A stretch of 64,000 nucleotides of DNA from CBDFGT01 sp965247225 (GCA_965247225.1 CBDFGT010000039.1:62001-126000); one strand, 5' to 3'. Shown: positions 1 to 9,797, counted from the stretch's first letter. Made by a program: numbers and translations. Notes: generated from the letters alone by a model not told the origin.

Positions 1-2
1 CT

Positions 3-566
3 GCGGCCTATGCCTTCTCGCGCTTTGAATTCAAGGGCAAGAACGCCTGGCTGATGGGCTTGCTGTCGATTCAGATGATCTCGCCGCTGGTGATCATGGT
101 GCCGCTCTATCGCTACATGGCCTCCATCGGCCTGCTCGACAGCCATTTTGGCGCGACCATGGTCTATATTGCGCTGGCGGTTCCTGTTGCGACCTGGATT
201 CTCAAGGGTTTCATCGACGGTATTCCCAGAAGCCTTGATGACGCGGCCATGATGGATGGTTGCACCCGGTTTGGCGTGTTCTGGCGGGTGATTCTGCCAC
301 TGTCGAAACCGGGCGTCGCTTCGGCCTTCATTATTGCCGTGATTGCCGGCTGGTCACAGTTCCTCGTGCCCTTCCTTCTCATCACCAAGGAGTCGCTCAC
401 CCCCATTGGCGTCGGCATTTTCCAATATGCCGGCACGCAGAATGACTCCTCCACCCAATTGCTGGCGGCCGCATGCCTTGTTTCGGTGGTGCCAGCCATC
501 ATCGCTTTCCTATCCCTCCAACGCCTGATCCTCGGAGCCATGACGGCCGGGGCAGTCAAGGGCTGA
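3..566 (+). CDS. Carbohydrate ABC transporter permease, MalG type (5' end outside window)
   Basis: Inner-membrane permease of a binding-protein-dependent sugar importer, cut by the window edge; the frame is open from base 3 and 187 residues are visible. Several hydrophobic segments are present, and the loop that docks on the ATPase carries the EAA-type signature, here DDAAMMDG followed by ILP a few residues later. The sequence matches the C-terminal two thirds of MalG/LacG-like subunits (family knowledge). It ends 34 bases before the alpha-mannosidase on the same strand, so the two are probably one operon and the substrate is probably a mannoside or related oligosaccharide (inference). Its partner subunits must lie upstream of the window. 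Confidence 0.93.
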   Translation, partial: AAYAFSRFEFKGKNAWLMGLLSIQMISPLVIMVPLYRYMASIGLLDSHFGATMVYIALAVPVATWILKGFIDGIPRSLDDAAMMDGCTRFGVFWRVILPLSKPGVASAFIIAVIAGWSQFLVPFLLITKESLTPIGVGIFQYAGTQNDSSTQLLAAACLVSVVPAIIAFLSLQRLILGAMTAGAVKG

Positions 567-600
567 ACCAATTTCTATTTTAAATACGCAGGAAAAAACC

Positions 601-3600
601 ATGACACTGACCTACGCACAACGTCTGGAACGCCTAGAAGTTCGCAATGCCGAATTTGAATTCTGGCGCGCCCGCAAAACCCAAACCGTTGAAGGCTGGC
701 ACTTCAATGGTGCGCCGATTGCCATCGGGCAAGCCTGGCCGCACAAAAACCCGCCGGTGACCTTTTCCGCCGATGTGAGCGTTCCGGAAGGCTGGCCGCT
801 GGCCGACACCATCCTCTATCTCAATCCGGGCGGCGAAAGCCTGCTCACGATTACCGATGCCACCGGTTCTGCTGTCAGCTACGGTCTTGATCCCTATCAC
901 CGGGAATTTGCCGCTCCGTCCGCGAGTTTCAAGCTCAGCTCGCAGACCGTGCCGCGCTTGCCATTCGGCGAGCCGGTGCGTGTGCCGAAGCTGGAACGGT
1001 CTGAACTGTTCTGGATCGACCGGTCGGTGGATCGCATGTGGCTGCTGATGCGCCAGATTGCCGAAGCCGTGAAGATCCTGCAGGATCACGATGTCGTGCC
1101 CTATCTGCTGGATGCGGCCGAACAGGCCTTCTATTCCATAGACTGGCCATCGGCCACTGCCGACTATGTGTCGCGCACCGCGCCTGCCGTGATGCAGCAG
1201 AAGATCTGGCAATTGCCGGAACTCAAGGCCAATCCGGAAGGCCTGACCGATGCCCAGCGGGCAAAGCTTGATTCCGCCTATGAGGCGCTGATGGCGCGGC
1301 TGGCAAAATTGCGCGAGCGCTTCCCACCCCAGGGCAAGGTGGCTCTGACCGGCCATGCGCATATCGATCTTGCCTGGCTGTGGCCCTATGACGAGACCCG
1401 CCGCAAGATGCGCCGCACTTTCCACACGGCCCTGTCGATCATGGAAACGTCCAAGGATTTCCGCTTCAACCAGTCGACGGCTCACTATTACTGGCAGCTG
1501 GAACAGGACGATCCGCAGTTGCTCGACCGCATCGTTGCCAAGGTCAAGGAAGGCCAGTGGGAAACGCTGGGCGGCATGTGGATCGAGCCGGACACCAATA
1601 TGCCAACGGGCGAAAGCCTGGTGCGCCAGGTGCTTTATGGCCAGCGCTATTTCGAAAAGCGCTTTGGCGTGCGCCACACGGTGTGCTGGCTGCCGGATTG
1701 CTTCGGCTTTGCCGGTGCGCTGCCGCAGCTTCTGGTACAGGGTGGCATGAAGAGCTTCTTCACAATCAAGGTCAACTGGTCGGAAAACAACCATATCCCG
1801 GCCGATCTGTTCTGGTGGGAAGGCTATGATGGCAGCCGGGTTCTGGCCCATTCCTTCGACAATCCGATGGAAGGCTATAACGGCTTCGTGCGACCGGATT
1901 GCATTGTTCCGACCTGGAAGAACTATCGCCAGAAGGACCGGCATGACACGACACTGCTGTGCGTTGGCTATGGCGACGGCGGTGGCGGACCGAGCCCGGA
2001 AATGGTGGCGCGCGAAGAACAACTGCGCGTGTTCCCGGCCATTCCGGAAGCAAGCTGGACCCGTGTGCATGACTTCTTCGACAATGCCCATGCCATGGCC
2101 AAAACCACATCAGTTTCGACCTGGAAGGGCGAGATCTATCTCGAGCTGCACCGGGCAACGCTCACGACCCAGAGTGCCGTCAAAAAGCTGCACCGGAAGG
2201 CAGAGCGCAGCCTGATCACGGCGGAAACGATTGCCTCGCTTGCCCATCTTCTGGGTGCTGCCAAGCCAAAGTCGCTCGAAGCCGAATGGCGTGTGGTGCT
2301 CAAGAACGAGTTCCATGACATTCTGCCAGGTTCGTCCATCGCAGAAGTCTATGTGGACGCGAAGAATGAACTGGATCAGGTTATCACCGATGGTGCGGCT
2401 GCGCAGAAGGCTGCAGTTGAGGCTATACTCAACCAGTTACCTGCGGGTAACGACGGGGCAGTTCTCGTCATAAACCCGACGCTCTCCGCACGCCCGATCC
2501 GTCTGGCACTTGGCGATGGTCCTGTTTCGGCTGCGGCCAGCGTGCCTGCTTTGGGCATTAGCATCCTGACTGCTGCAGCCCTTGCAGCAAAACCCGGCCT
2601 CAAGGCAACCGGACGGTCTTTGGAAAACGAGGCCATCAAGGTAACTTTGGCTAAAGATGGATCGATTGCTTCCATACTGCACAAGGCATCAGGACGTGAA
2701 GCAGTCGACGGTGGTGCAAACCGGCTGTTTGCCTATACGTCCGACAAGCCACGCAACTGGGATGCATGGGACATGGAAGAGGATTATGGCCAGAAATCGG
2801 AAGAGCTCACAGAATATGATTCTATTGAACTGATTGAAAACACGGCGCATCGTGTCGCCATCTGTATCAAACGCAGCTGGCGCAACTCTACCATCATACA
2901 GACCCTCAGCCTGGGTGCCAACGCCCTGCGTCTCGACATTTTAACAGAGATCGACTGGCATGAACGCCGGGTTCTGCTCCGGACAGAAAACGGTGTTGCC
3001 GTCAATGCCGCGCGCGCCACCTGCGAAGTTGCCTATGGTGTGGTTGAGCGTCCGACACATTCCAACACATCATGGGATACAGCCATGTTTGAGGCGCCTG
3101 CGCACCGGTTTATCGACCTTTCAGAGCCAGGATTCGGCATGGCGCTGCTGAATGATGCCAAATATGGCCACTCGGCACGCGGCAATGTTCTAGGTCTGTC
3201 GCTGCTGCGCTCGCCGATCTATCCGGATCCGCTGGCTGACGAAGGGCACCAGTCGTTCACTTATGCGCTGATGCCGCATGAAGGGACATGGTTTGAAGGC
3301 AGAGTGCGCGAAGAAGCGGACGATCTCAACCAGCCACTCGTCGCCATTCCGGTTTCCGGCAAGTCTGTTGGTGAATGGTGCCCGTTGCACGCTGAAGGTA
3401 TCGATGCTGCATTGTCGGCGATCAAACCTGCAGAAGACGGTGAAGGGCTGATCGTGCGCGTTTATGAACCGGCAGGTCGTCGCGGCAGCTTCAAACTTTC
3501 CATGCCGCAGGGATGGTCGCTCAGTGGTGCGCTCAGCATTCTCGAAGAGCCGATGCAACAGATTGATGCTGAATCATTGAAGCCTTTCGAGGTGAAAAGC

Positions 3601-3624
3601 TGGCGATTGTCGAGAAACGCTTGA
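601..3624 (+). CDS. Alpha-mannosidase, glycoside hydrolase family 38
   Basis: A 1007-residue cytoplasmic GH38 enzyme (no signal peptide) that hydrolyses terminal alpha-D-mannosides. Visible motifs are the metal-binding HAHIDLAWLW near residue 252, WIEPDTNMPTGES near residue 327 containing the predicted Asp nucleophile, WLPDCFGF near residue 364, and FHDILPGSS near residue 575. The C-terminal half has the beta-rich layout of the family, and the length is normal for bacterial GH38. An AGGAAAAAACC stretch lies just before the ATG. It follows a sugar-ABC permease by 34 bases and precedes a ROK regulator, so it likely degrades an imported mannosylated compound. The natural substrate cannot be read from sequence. 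Confidence 0.93.
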   Translation: MTLTYAQRLERLEVRNAEFEFWRARKTQTVEGWHFNGAPIAIGQAWPHKNPPVTFSADVSVPEGWPLADTILYLNPGGESLLTITDATGSAVSYGLDPYHREFAAPSASFKLSSQTVPRLPFGEPVRVPKLERSELFWIDRSVDRMWLLMRQIAEAVKILQDHDVVPYLLDAAEQAFYSIDWPSATADYVSRTAPAVMQQKIWQLPELKANPEGLTDAQRAKLDSAYEALMARLAKLRERFPPQGKVALTGHAHIDLAWLWPYDETRRKMRRTFHTALSIMETSKDFRFNQSTAHYYWQLEQDDPQLLDRIVAKVKEGQWETLGGMWIEPDTNMPTGESLVRQVLYGQRYFEKRFGVRHTVCWLPDCFGFAGALPQLLVQGGMKSFFTIKVNWSENNHIPADLFWWEGYDGSRVLAHSFDNPMEGYNGFVRPDCIVPTWKNYRQKDRHDTTLLCVGYGDGGGGPSPEMVAREEQLRVFPAIPEASWTRVHDFFDNAHAMAKTTSVSTWKGEIYLELHRATLTTQSAVKKLHRKAERSLITAETIASLAHLLGAAKPKSLEAEWRVVLKNEFHDILPGSSIAEVYVDAKNELDQVITDGAAAQKAAVEAILNQLPAGNDGAVLVINPTLSARPIRLALGDGPVSAAASVPALGISILTAAALAAKPGLKATGRSLENEAIKVTLAKDGSIASILHKASGREAVDGGANRLFAYTSDKPRNWDAWDMEEDYGQKSEELTEYDSIELIENTAHRVAICIKRSWRNSTIIQTLSLGANALRLDILTEIDWHERRVLLRTENGVAVNAARATCEVAYGVVERPTHSNTSWDTAMFEAPAHRFIDLSEPGFGMALLNDAKYGHSARGNVLGLSLLRSPIYPDPLADEGHQSFTYALMPHEGTWFEGRVREEADDLNQPLVAIPVSGKSVGEWCPLHAEGIDAALSAIKPAEDGEGLIVRVYEPAGRRGSFKLSMPQGWSLSGALSILEEPMQQIDAESLKPFEVKSWRLSRNA

Positions 3625-3697
3625 AAAGGCTTTCGTTGTCCATGCTTTTGATACACAATCTTCCCGCAGCCGCAGTTTGGCGGCGGGGAGATTTTGC

Positions 3698-4936
3698 ATG
3701 AGCTTTTCCGGAGCAAATGGCGAGCATGCTGCGGCGCTGAACAGGGCGATCATTCTGAACGCCATTCACCGGGGTGCCCCGATTTCACGTACGGAAATTG
3801 CCAGACGGTCGCGGCTGACCAAACAAGCGGTGGCACGCATCGTTGACAAGCTGCTCGATGAAGGTCTGGTGATGGAAGCAAGGCGACGGCAAGGCCTGCG
3901 CGGCCAACCGGCCATAGAACTGGAAATTGATCCTGAAGGCGCATTCGCCATAGGTGCCAATATTGATCGGGATCATCTGACAATCGTGGCTGTGGATGCC
4001 GTTGGCAATGTACGTGGACGCATTCACCATGAGATACGTTTTCTTCTGCCGGACGCCTTTGTTAGGCTGATGGAAGAGGCCGTCTCGTCTTTTCTGAGAC
4101 GCAAATGCATCCAGGAGTCGCGGCTGGCAGGTATCGGCCTGGCAATCCCGGATTGGCTTGGCGAAGTGCAAGTCATCGGGTTACCGGCAAACTATAGCCA
4201 GTGGAGCGGGTTTGATGTCCGGACAGCCTTGGCTCACCTGACAGATCATCCGATTTATATTGACAATGATGCCAATGCTGCGGCTCTTGGCGAAATCGAG
4301 TATGGCCTTGGCACAGAAATGCGCAGTTTTTTCTATATTCTTGTGTCCGCATGTCTTGGCGGCAGCCTTGTCATTGATGGTGTTCGGCATAAGGGTGTTG
4401 GCGGTCTGGGCGGCGAAATCGGCTGGCTGCCGGTGACCGTAACGGAAGGAGCACTGAGCGGGGAAACCCGTCCTCTCGGAGAAATGCTGTCGATATTCGT
4501 TTTGATTGACTATCTGCAACAGCGTGGCGTTGACATCAGCACACCGGGCGAACTGATGACCCTAGATGAACGGGGCAGGACAATCGTGAGCGAATGGCTA
4601 AAAAAAATGGCCGTCAATTTGGCCGAGGCGGTTATTGATATCGGCATGGTGGTCGATCCAGATTGCGTTATTCTGGGCGGGCGTCTGCCAGTTCGGCTGA
4701 TTGATGAACTCTTGCATTATGTCTACGCGGAAATTGTTTTCATAGGTGCAAAGGCTCCGAGCCTGCATCGGGCAGCGGCATCGGAAGATGCGGCTGCTCT
4801 TGGTGCGGCGGCCATGGCGCTTGCCGACCGTCTCTGTCTTCCGTCAGCCGATCCTGCTCATCTCACACGATCACCGATCAATGCTGCCATGCGGCCTTCT
4901 CCAATCAATGCTGTTTCGGTAACAGGATCTCGATAA
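3698..4936 (+). CDS. ROK-family transcriptional regulator
   Basis: A 412-residue sugar-responsive repressor of the NagC/XylR/Mlc class. The N-terminal winged helix-turn-helix (about residues 20-70) contains TEIARRSRLTKQAVARIV. The ROK domain follows, with the sugar/phosphate-site segment DNDANAAALGE near residue 195 and a GGLGGEIG segment. The cysteine-rich zinc motif of ROK kinases (CxCGxxGC) is absent, which is common in regulator members. I chose the ATG at 3698 because GGCGGGGAG lies 8 bases before it; an in-frame TTG at 3677 is the longer alternative. It sits 73 bases after the alpha-mannosidase and probably controls that operon. Its last 32 bases overlap the convergent ROK gene. Confidence 0.88.
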   Translation: MSFSGANGEHAAALNRAIILNAIHRGAPISRTEIARRSRLTKQAVARIVDKLLDEGLVMEARRRQGLRGQPAIELEIDPEGAFAIGANIDRDHLTIVAVDAVGNVRGRIHHEIRFLLPDAFVRLMEEAVSSFLRRKCIQESRLAGIGLAIPDWLGEVQVIGLPANYSQWSGFDVRTALAHLTDHPIYIDNDANAAALGEIEYGLGTEMRSFFYILVSACLGGSLVIDGVRHKGVGGLGGEIGWLPVTVTEGALSGETRPLGEMLSIFVLIDYLQQRGVDISTPGELMTLDERGRTIVSEWLKKMAVNLAEAVIDIGMVVDPDCVILGGRLPVRLIDELLHYVYAEIVFIGAKAPSLHRAAASEDAAALGAAAMALADRLCLPSADPAHLTRSPINAAMRPSPINAVSVTGSR

Positions 4937-5987
4937 AGGGAGCAACCGCCGCGCCGTAGCTCACGGCATTGGAAAAGGTCAACGCTTGCACTGGAGGAAC
5001 CCAGGCGGCAGGAACGAAATGTGTTTCTTTGCCGAGACGTGCTGCTGCCATTCTCTGGAGCAAGCGCTCCATCACATCCCCGGGCAACAGGCCGCCCATC
5101 AGAACGGCTGCGGGTGAAATGAAGCCGGCGATTGTCACGACCCCATCCATAAGTCTGCTCGCAGCCGTATCGATCCAGCGGTCAACCGCCTTCTCACCAT
5201 ATTCAACGACAAAGGCATGGTAGGCTGTGGTGCTGGCCATCATGTCGAGACTTCCTGCGCCTATACCAGGGCGCATGGAGCCGATTGCCCCTGCCCTGCC
5301 ATGTGTGCCGCGATAGAACCGGCCACTGATAATCATCCCGGCTTGAATCTGTTCGTCGATCAGCAGGGCAACCAGCCCTCCTTCTGGCTCACCTACGCCG
5401 AACAGGCGTTCACCAGCCAGCGCCGCCTCGATCTTGGTAAGCGGGAAGCACGGAACCGGCTTTAAAAGTTCGAAAAAACCTTTGTCCGAGCCTTCCGTGG
5501 CAACGACACCAACGCCGATGGGTGCAGGAAAACCGGCCTGGCCTTTGATGACTTTTTGCAACATGGGCACGAAATCACTGTCGCTTGAGCAGCTTTCAAA
5601 AAGGACCGTTTCACCTGCCAGACTGCAAAGCGTAATAGTGCCGCCGTTCTGCTGCCGCTCGACACCCAGTCCGTAAGCACCTGAACCAACGAGTGAAAAT
5701 TCCGCAGCCTTGTAACGCAATCCGGTTTCGCGATTGCGCTTGTGTACCAGTCCGTAACCAGTCAGTCTGTTGAGAATACCTGTGATAGCCGGCTCTGTCA
5801 GCTGCAATTTGGCCGCCAGCTCCTGGCGTGTCATGGCACCACGCCGCAACATAAGTGCACACACAGTTCTTGCATTATGATCCGCGATATCTTCAGGACT
5901 GAGGCCACGAGCGTCACGATCTTCTGCAGGCCGAACCGTTTCATGTCGTACAAGTCGGCGTCCCAAACTAAAAATTCCATCCTGCAA
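4905..5987 (-). CDS. ROK-family transcriptional regulator, divergent member
   Basis: About 360 residues. A winged HTH (about residues 40-90, with MTRQELAAKLQLTEPAITGIL) is followed by a ROK-like domain that has lost most of the recognisable phosphate and zinc motifs, so it is a regulator and not a kinase. The frame opens with a TTG at 5987 that has no convincing ribosome site; a second TTG at 5966 has GGATGGA upstream, so the true start is uncertain. It is convergent with the previous ROK gene and overlaps it by 32 bases. It lies downstream, on the same strand, of the DhaL gene with a 205-base gap that should hold its own promoter. GTGTG-N7-CACAC at about 6000-6016 is a possible operator. Confidence 0.82.
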   Translation of the reverse strand: MQDGIFSLGRRLVRHETVRPAEDRDARGLSPEDIADHNARTVCALMLRRGAMTRQELAAKLQLTEPAITGILNRLTGYGLVHKRNRETGLRYKAAEFSLVGSGAYGLGVERQQNGGTITLCSLAGETVLFESCSSDSDFVPMLQKVIKGQAGFPAPIGVGVVATEGSDKGFFELLKPVPCFPLTKIEAALAGERLFGVGEPEGGLVALLIDEQIQAGMIISGRFYRGTHGRAGAIGSMRPGIGAGSLDMMASTTAYHAFVVEYGEKAVDRWIDTAASRLMDGVVTIAGFISPAAVLMGGLLPGDVMERLLQRMAAARLGKETHFVPAAWVPPVQALTFSNAVSYGAAVAPFIEILLPKQH

Positions 5988-6191
5988 GTGCCACTACCAT
6001 GTGTGTTCAACTCACACTCTGTGTCTGAGTATTGTACTCGACAATGTTTCACAAGTCCAATGCCTTCAACGGTTTGCCAGGGCAATCGAGAGCGTTTTGG
6101 GTAGCTTTGGATTTATGATTCTCCGGTTATCAACTATCGGCGTCCAGAATTGACCCCCATATTGATGATCCCCTGGCGGTTCATTCAGTTT

Positions 6192-6836
6192 TCACCTGCT
6201 GACAAAAGTATCGCGCATCGCGTGCAGGATAATGACGGCCGAGGCGGCGCCCGGATCGATATGTCCCAGCGAGCGCTCACCCAGGCGCGCCGCGCGGCCC
6301 TTGGCGGCTATCATTGAGCGGGTTGAAGCCGCTCCGGTTGCGGCGGCCAACACTATCGCCTGCCACATTTCGTCGACCGACAGTCCTTTCGCCTGCGCGT
6401 TTACGGCAGCTTCCGCGGCCGGAATCCACGCATCGAGCATTGTCTTGTCACCACGTTGGCCCCTTCCGCGATCCCGGATTCCTTGGGCGATGGCTTCCAG
6501 CATTGCCACCTGCCCCTTCTGTGCAAGCAGTTCATCCTGCTTGAGTGCGATTGCCGCCTTTCGGAAGCCCGAAGCATAAAGCGGGCCGGTCGACGCTCCC
6601 ACTGCGTCGAGGAATGCGGTTGCGGCCACCAAGAATATGTCTGACGGAGGCACTCGATCGATGTCCAGTTTGGTCATCGCAGACGTTACTGCGCCAAAGC
6701 CCAACGCCATTGTAATACCGTGATCCGCATCGCCGATGGCACCATCAAGGTCAGAGAGATGATCTTTCCCGGCCTGCATGGCAGCGGAGATGAGTTGAAA
6801 CATCCGGCCAAGATGACGTGATGCCGATTTCACCAT
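6192..6836 (-). CDS. dhaL: Dihydroxyacetone-kinase L subunit (DhaL), copy 1
   Basis: Nucleotide-binding subunit of a DhaK/DhaL-type kinase, 214 residues. DhaL binds ADP/ATP and Mg through a conserved Asp cluster, visible here as IGDADHGITMALGF; the usual GDGDHG reads GDADHG, a conservative change. STGPLYA and a GARSTRSM-like segment also match the family. The start at 6836 is set by CTGGAGG six bases upstream; the frame is open for 30 more codons, but these would overlap the preceding gene. It is the last gene of the minus-strand block 15.3-6.2 kb and follows the SorC-DhaK fusion, its probable catalytic partner. No DhaM (PTS phosphoryl donor) is in the window, so an ATP-dependent kinase is likely. 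Confidence 0.9.
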   Translation of the reverse strand: MVKSASRHLGRMFQLISAAMQAGKDHLSDLDGAIGDADHGITMALGFGAVTSAMTKLDIDRVPPSDIFLVAATAFLDAVGASTGPLYASGFRKAAIALKQDELLAQKGQVAMLEAIAQGIRDRGRGQRGDKTMLDAWIPAAEAAVNAQAKGLSVDEMWQAIVLAAATGAASTRSMIAAKGRAARLGERSLGHIDPGAASAVIILHAMRDTFVSR

Positions 6837-6897
6837 GACTGCCTCCAGATTTTCGTTGGTACTGGTGTTGTGTTCAACATGTAACCCGATATTTTGC

Positions 6898-8994
6898 TCA
6901 ACTGACACGAAGTGCAGCCGCATCACATGGATGGCGCAGCAAATCGGATAGTTCCTGATCCAGATGCAGAACCGATATGGAAGCTCCGACCATGTCGAGA
7001 GACGTACAATAATGGCCGATCCAGTTCGCTTCGATGGTGATGCCCTTGGCTCTCATTCGCTGTTCGACACGTCTGAAAATGATGTAAAGTTCCATCAGTG
7101 GGGTAGAGCCGAACGAATTGATGAGGACAGCGACCCTGTCGCCGGCGACTGTCGCCATTTCCGCAAAAATCCGGTTCATCACCCTGTCGGTAACTTCATC
7201 CGCGGTCATCATCTTGTCGCGGATGACGCCACGTTCACCGTGAATGCCCATCCCGATCTCGATGTCGTCAGGTCCGATCTCGAAATTGTGTCGGCGCGTT
7301 TGCGGAAGCGAACAAGGCTCAAGCGCCACCCCGACTGTGAATGTCCGGTTGTTCGCCTTGCGGGTGACCGCTTCGCACCCGGCCAGTCCAAGCCCCCGGT
7401 CGCAGGCCGCTCCGGCGATCTTGAAGATGAAAAAATTGCCTGCGACGCCACGCCGCCCTTCCCGGTTATCGATGGGAGCAGAGGCAATGTCGTCTGTTGT
7501 CAACACGGTCCGGACCGGGATGTTCTCTTCTTCCGCCATTTCGGCGGCCATCTCGAAATTCATGACATCACCGGCATAGTTGCCATAGACCAAGAGGATG
7601 CCCTCACCACCGGACGCAGCTTTTGCGCATTCGAGAATCGGCCCAGGGGGAGGTGATGAAAAGATGTTTCCGACGGCAACGGCATCAGCCAGTCCCTTGC
7701 CGACATAACCTGCGAAACAGGGTTCATGTCCGGTTCCGCCGCCAACGACCAATCCCACCTTCCCCGGGCGGGGACCGTTGCGGGCAACCAATGCCCGATT
7801 TGAACCCTTGATGGGAGCAAGATAGTCAGAGTGCGCCTTGACGACCCCCTCCAGCATCTCATCGACCACGTTGTCGGGATCGTTCAGAAACTTCTTGATA
7901 TGGGTGCGAAAGGTAGATGTTATCGGTGTCGTGTTGTCACTGCGCGATCGCGGTACTGATTTTTGCTCCACTTCGGTAACGCCATCCGCGTTCAGAATGC
8001 CGCGACCCGTCGCCGCGTCGGTGATCAACACATTAATGTAGCCGCCGCGAAGTGCTGCCAGAATCGCGGGCACCTTGTCGAAACCGCCTGCCACGCCGAT
8101 ACGAATTGCAATTTTCTTGAGCATTTCCAGCGAGATTCCCATGGTCCTGTCGTCGAGGACACCCAGAACCGGCTGTCCCTCGGGATCAATAAACCGGCCG
8201 GTGACAACGCCTACCGCGCGCTTTGCCAGATAGTCCGGGATTGAAACCGACTCAAAAAAGCCGCTCGTGTGAATGGTGGAACTGGGGCGCAAGGACGAGA
8301 CACCGAAGAGAGCCTTGTTGGCTCTGGCAAGGGCGGCAAACTGCTCTTCAATCAAGGCTTCCTGCATGAAGGCATTGCGGACGGTTGCATCCCTGACGAT
8401 TGCAGGAGCCGTCAAATTGATCAAACGTCCGCCGGTCGCCCGGGCGACCGCTGCTGCACACAGCTCCGGTGTGTAGGCAAAGCCTGCGGTGGTTCCTCCG
8501 GTTGCCTGAACAATTGTCATATCCTGCAGACCGGATGCCCGTATATTTTCGGCTACGGCCAGCACGGTTTGTCCCCAGGCTACGGCAAGGGTATCTCCGG
8601 ATTTCAGAAGCTTGCCGAGCGCTTGGCCACCCGCGGCTCCAATACGGTCTATCAGGGCCCTGGAGCCATCATCACTTGGTACAACCAGGCAATCCTGCAA
8701 TCCGAAATGCTGCTTGAGCTCACGCGCAATCGCGAGCGAACTGAGCCGGGATGGTTCTATAGAGATGTTGACGATGCCACGGCTGCGCGCATCGGCGAGG
8801 TAGCTGTTCACCGTTGCCCGCGAAATGCCCATGATTTTGGCGATGTCTAATTGTGTGCGTCCTTCCTCATAATAAAGCCAGCACGCCCAGATATAAGGAT
8901 CGTCCCCATATCGCAGCGGTATGGCTTCAGACAATTCAGCCTGAGAAACCTGCCGCGTATTCATCTTGTCCGCGTGTGACATCGTAATTGCCAT
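6898..8994 (-). CDS. SorC-family transcriptional regulator fused to DhaK kinase subunit
   Basis: A roughly 700-residue two-part protein. The N-terminal part is a SorC/DeoR-like regulator: HTH with TQLDIAKIMGISRATVN at about residues 45-65, then a sugar-binding domain to about residue 350. From about residue 365 a full DhaK follows: GGGTGHEP, YGNYAGDVMNF, and GMGIHGERG with the histidine that covalently holds the keto substrate. Such fusions are known in related bacteria. The start is uncertain: ATG 8994 has GGGG five bases upstream, and the frame is open to a TTG at 9042. It lies between two DhaL genes in the operon. The fusion suggests that substrate occupancy or phosphorylation state reports directly to DNA binding (inference). 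Confidence 0.9.
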   Translation of the reverse strand: MAITMSHADKMNTRQVSQAELSEAIPLRYGDDPYIWACWLYYEEGRTQLDIAKIMGISRATVNSYLADARSRGIVNISIEPSRLSSLAIARELKQHFGLQDCLVVPSDDGSRALIDRIGAAGGQALGKLLKSGDTLAVAWGQTVLAVAENIRASGLQDMTIVQATGGTTAGFAYTPELCAAAVARATGGRLINLTAPAIVRDATVRNAFMQEALIEEQFAALARANKALFGVSSLRPSSTIHTSGFFESVSIPDYLAKRAVGVVTGRFIDPEGQPVLGVLDDRTMGISLEMLKKIAIRIGVAGGFDKVPAILAALRGGYINVLITDAATGRGILNADGVTEVEQKSVPRSRSDNTTPITSTFRTHIKKFLNDPDNVVDEMLEGVVKAHSDYLAPIKGSNRALVARNGPRPGKVGLVVGGGTGHEPCFAGYVGKGLADAVAVGNIFSSPPPGPILECAKAASGGEGILLVYGNYAGDVMNFEMAAEMAEEENIPVRTVLTTDDIASAPIDNREGRRGVAGNFFIFKIAGAACDRGLGLAGCEAVTRKANNRTFTVGVALEPCSLPQTRRHNFEIGPDDIEIGMGIHGERGVIRDKMMTADEVTDRVMNRIFAEMATVAGDRVAVLINSFGSTPLMELYIIFRRVEQRMRAKGITIEANWIGHYCTSLDMVGASISVLHLDQELSDLLRHPCDAAALRVS

Positions 8995-9147
8995 GAAACC
9001 CCAGAATTCCCGCATTCGCTGCGAAAATGCGGGCGTTGGCAAAATTTTGCAATGCTATTGCAGAAAACAATTCAAAAATGCACGGCCAAGCCGATGTTTC
9101 CGCCCTGCCTTGCAGCCCAGGAGGAGCAATTTGGGCAGCGGCCAGTT

Positions 9148-9786
9148 TTAAAGCCGATCCCGCGCGCCCAGTGACAATTCTTTCAGAATGATAGCGCAGG
9201 ACGTCGCCCCCGGATCCAGAACGCCCAGGGATCGTTCGCCAAGCCGGCTGGCCCGACCGATTCTCGCGACCAGATTTATCGTTGAATCCCGACCGGCTTC
9301 AGCCGCCTCCACAAGGGCTACAAGCGCCTCGCCGAACGAATTGCCAGCAGCAATCGATGTGTCAAAGGCTTCAACAGCCGGCACCAGTGTGTCGAGCAGA
9401 GTCTTGTCCCCGACCTTGGCGGAGCCGATTGCCTGGATGCCTTCCAATCCGGCATGCAGCATCCGGCTGAACGCGGCACTGTCGATGGCTTCAACGTCCT
9501 CGATCTTTTCTGCAAATTCGGTAAACATCATTCCGTAAAGCGGCCCCATCGAACCGCCGATCTCCGTCATCAGGGTCGTTCCAAGCACCTCCAGCGACTG
9601 TGCCAGGGAGAGATCCCTGCCTTTCATCCGTTCAGATGCCATGCCAAACCCTTTGGCCATGTTGACACCATGGTCGCCATCGCCGATTTTTCCATCGATT
9701 TCGCTCAGATAGGCACGGTTCTGGACTATCCGTTCGGCGATTGACAAGACAATCGCTCCCGCCTGCGCATTGTTCAAAGTCTGCAT
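9148..9786 (-). CDS. dhaL: Dihydroxyacetone-kinase L subunit (DhaL), copy 2
   Basis: A second DhaL, 212 residues, with the canonical Mg-nucleotide motif IGDGDHGVNMAKGF and the GGSMGPLYGMMF segment. The start at 9786 is preceded by AAGGAAGAC, and the gene begins 12 bases after the stop of the upstream DhaK, so the two are co-translated partners. It is only a moderately close relative of the DhaL at 6.2 kb, judged by eye, so the pair looks like divergent paralogues and not a recent duplication. Substrate could be dihydroxyacetone or a ketotetrose, since related kinases phosphorylate L- or D-erythrulose (family knowledge). Confidence 0.92.
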   Translation of the reverse strand: MQTLNNAQAGAIVLSIAERIVQNRAYLSEIDGKIGDGDHGVNMAKGFGMASERMKGRDLSLAQSLEVLGTTLMTEIGGSMGPLYGMMFTEFAEKIEDVEAIDSAAFSRMLHAGLEGIQAIGSAKVGDKTLLDTLVPAVEAFDTSIAAGNSFGEALVALVEAAEAGRDSTINLVARIGRASRLGERSLGVLDPGATSCAIILKELSLGARDRL

Positions 9787-9797
9787 TGGTGTCTTCC

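Noticed and set aside
634..2091. A 485-codon minus-strand frame
   Set aside because: It is antisense to the GH38 alpha-mannosidase catalytic domain and contains no recognised domain.
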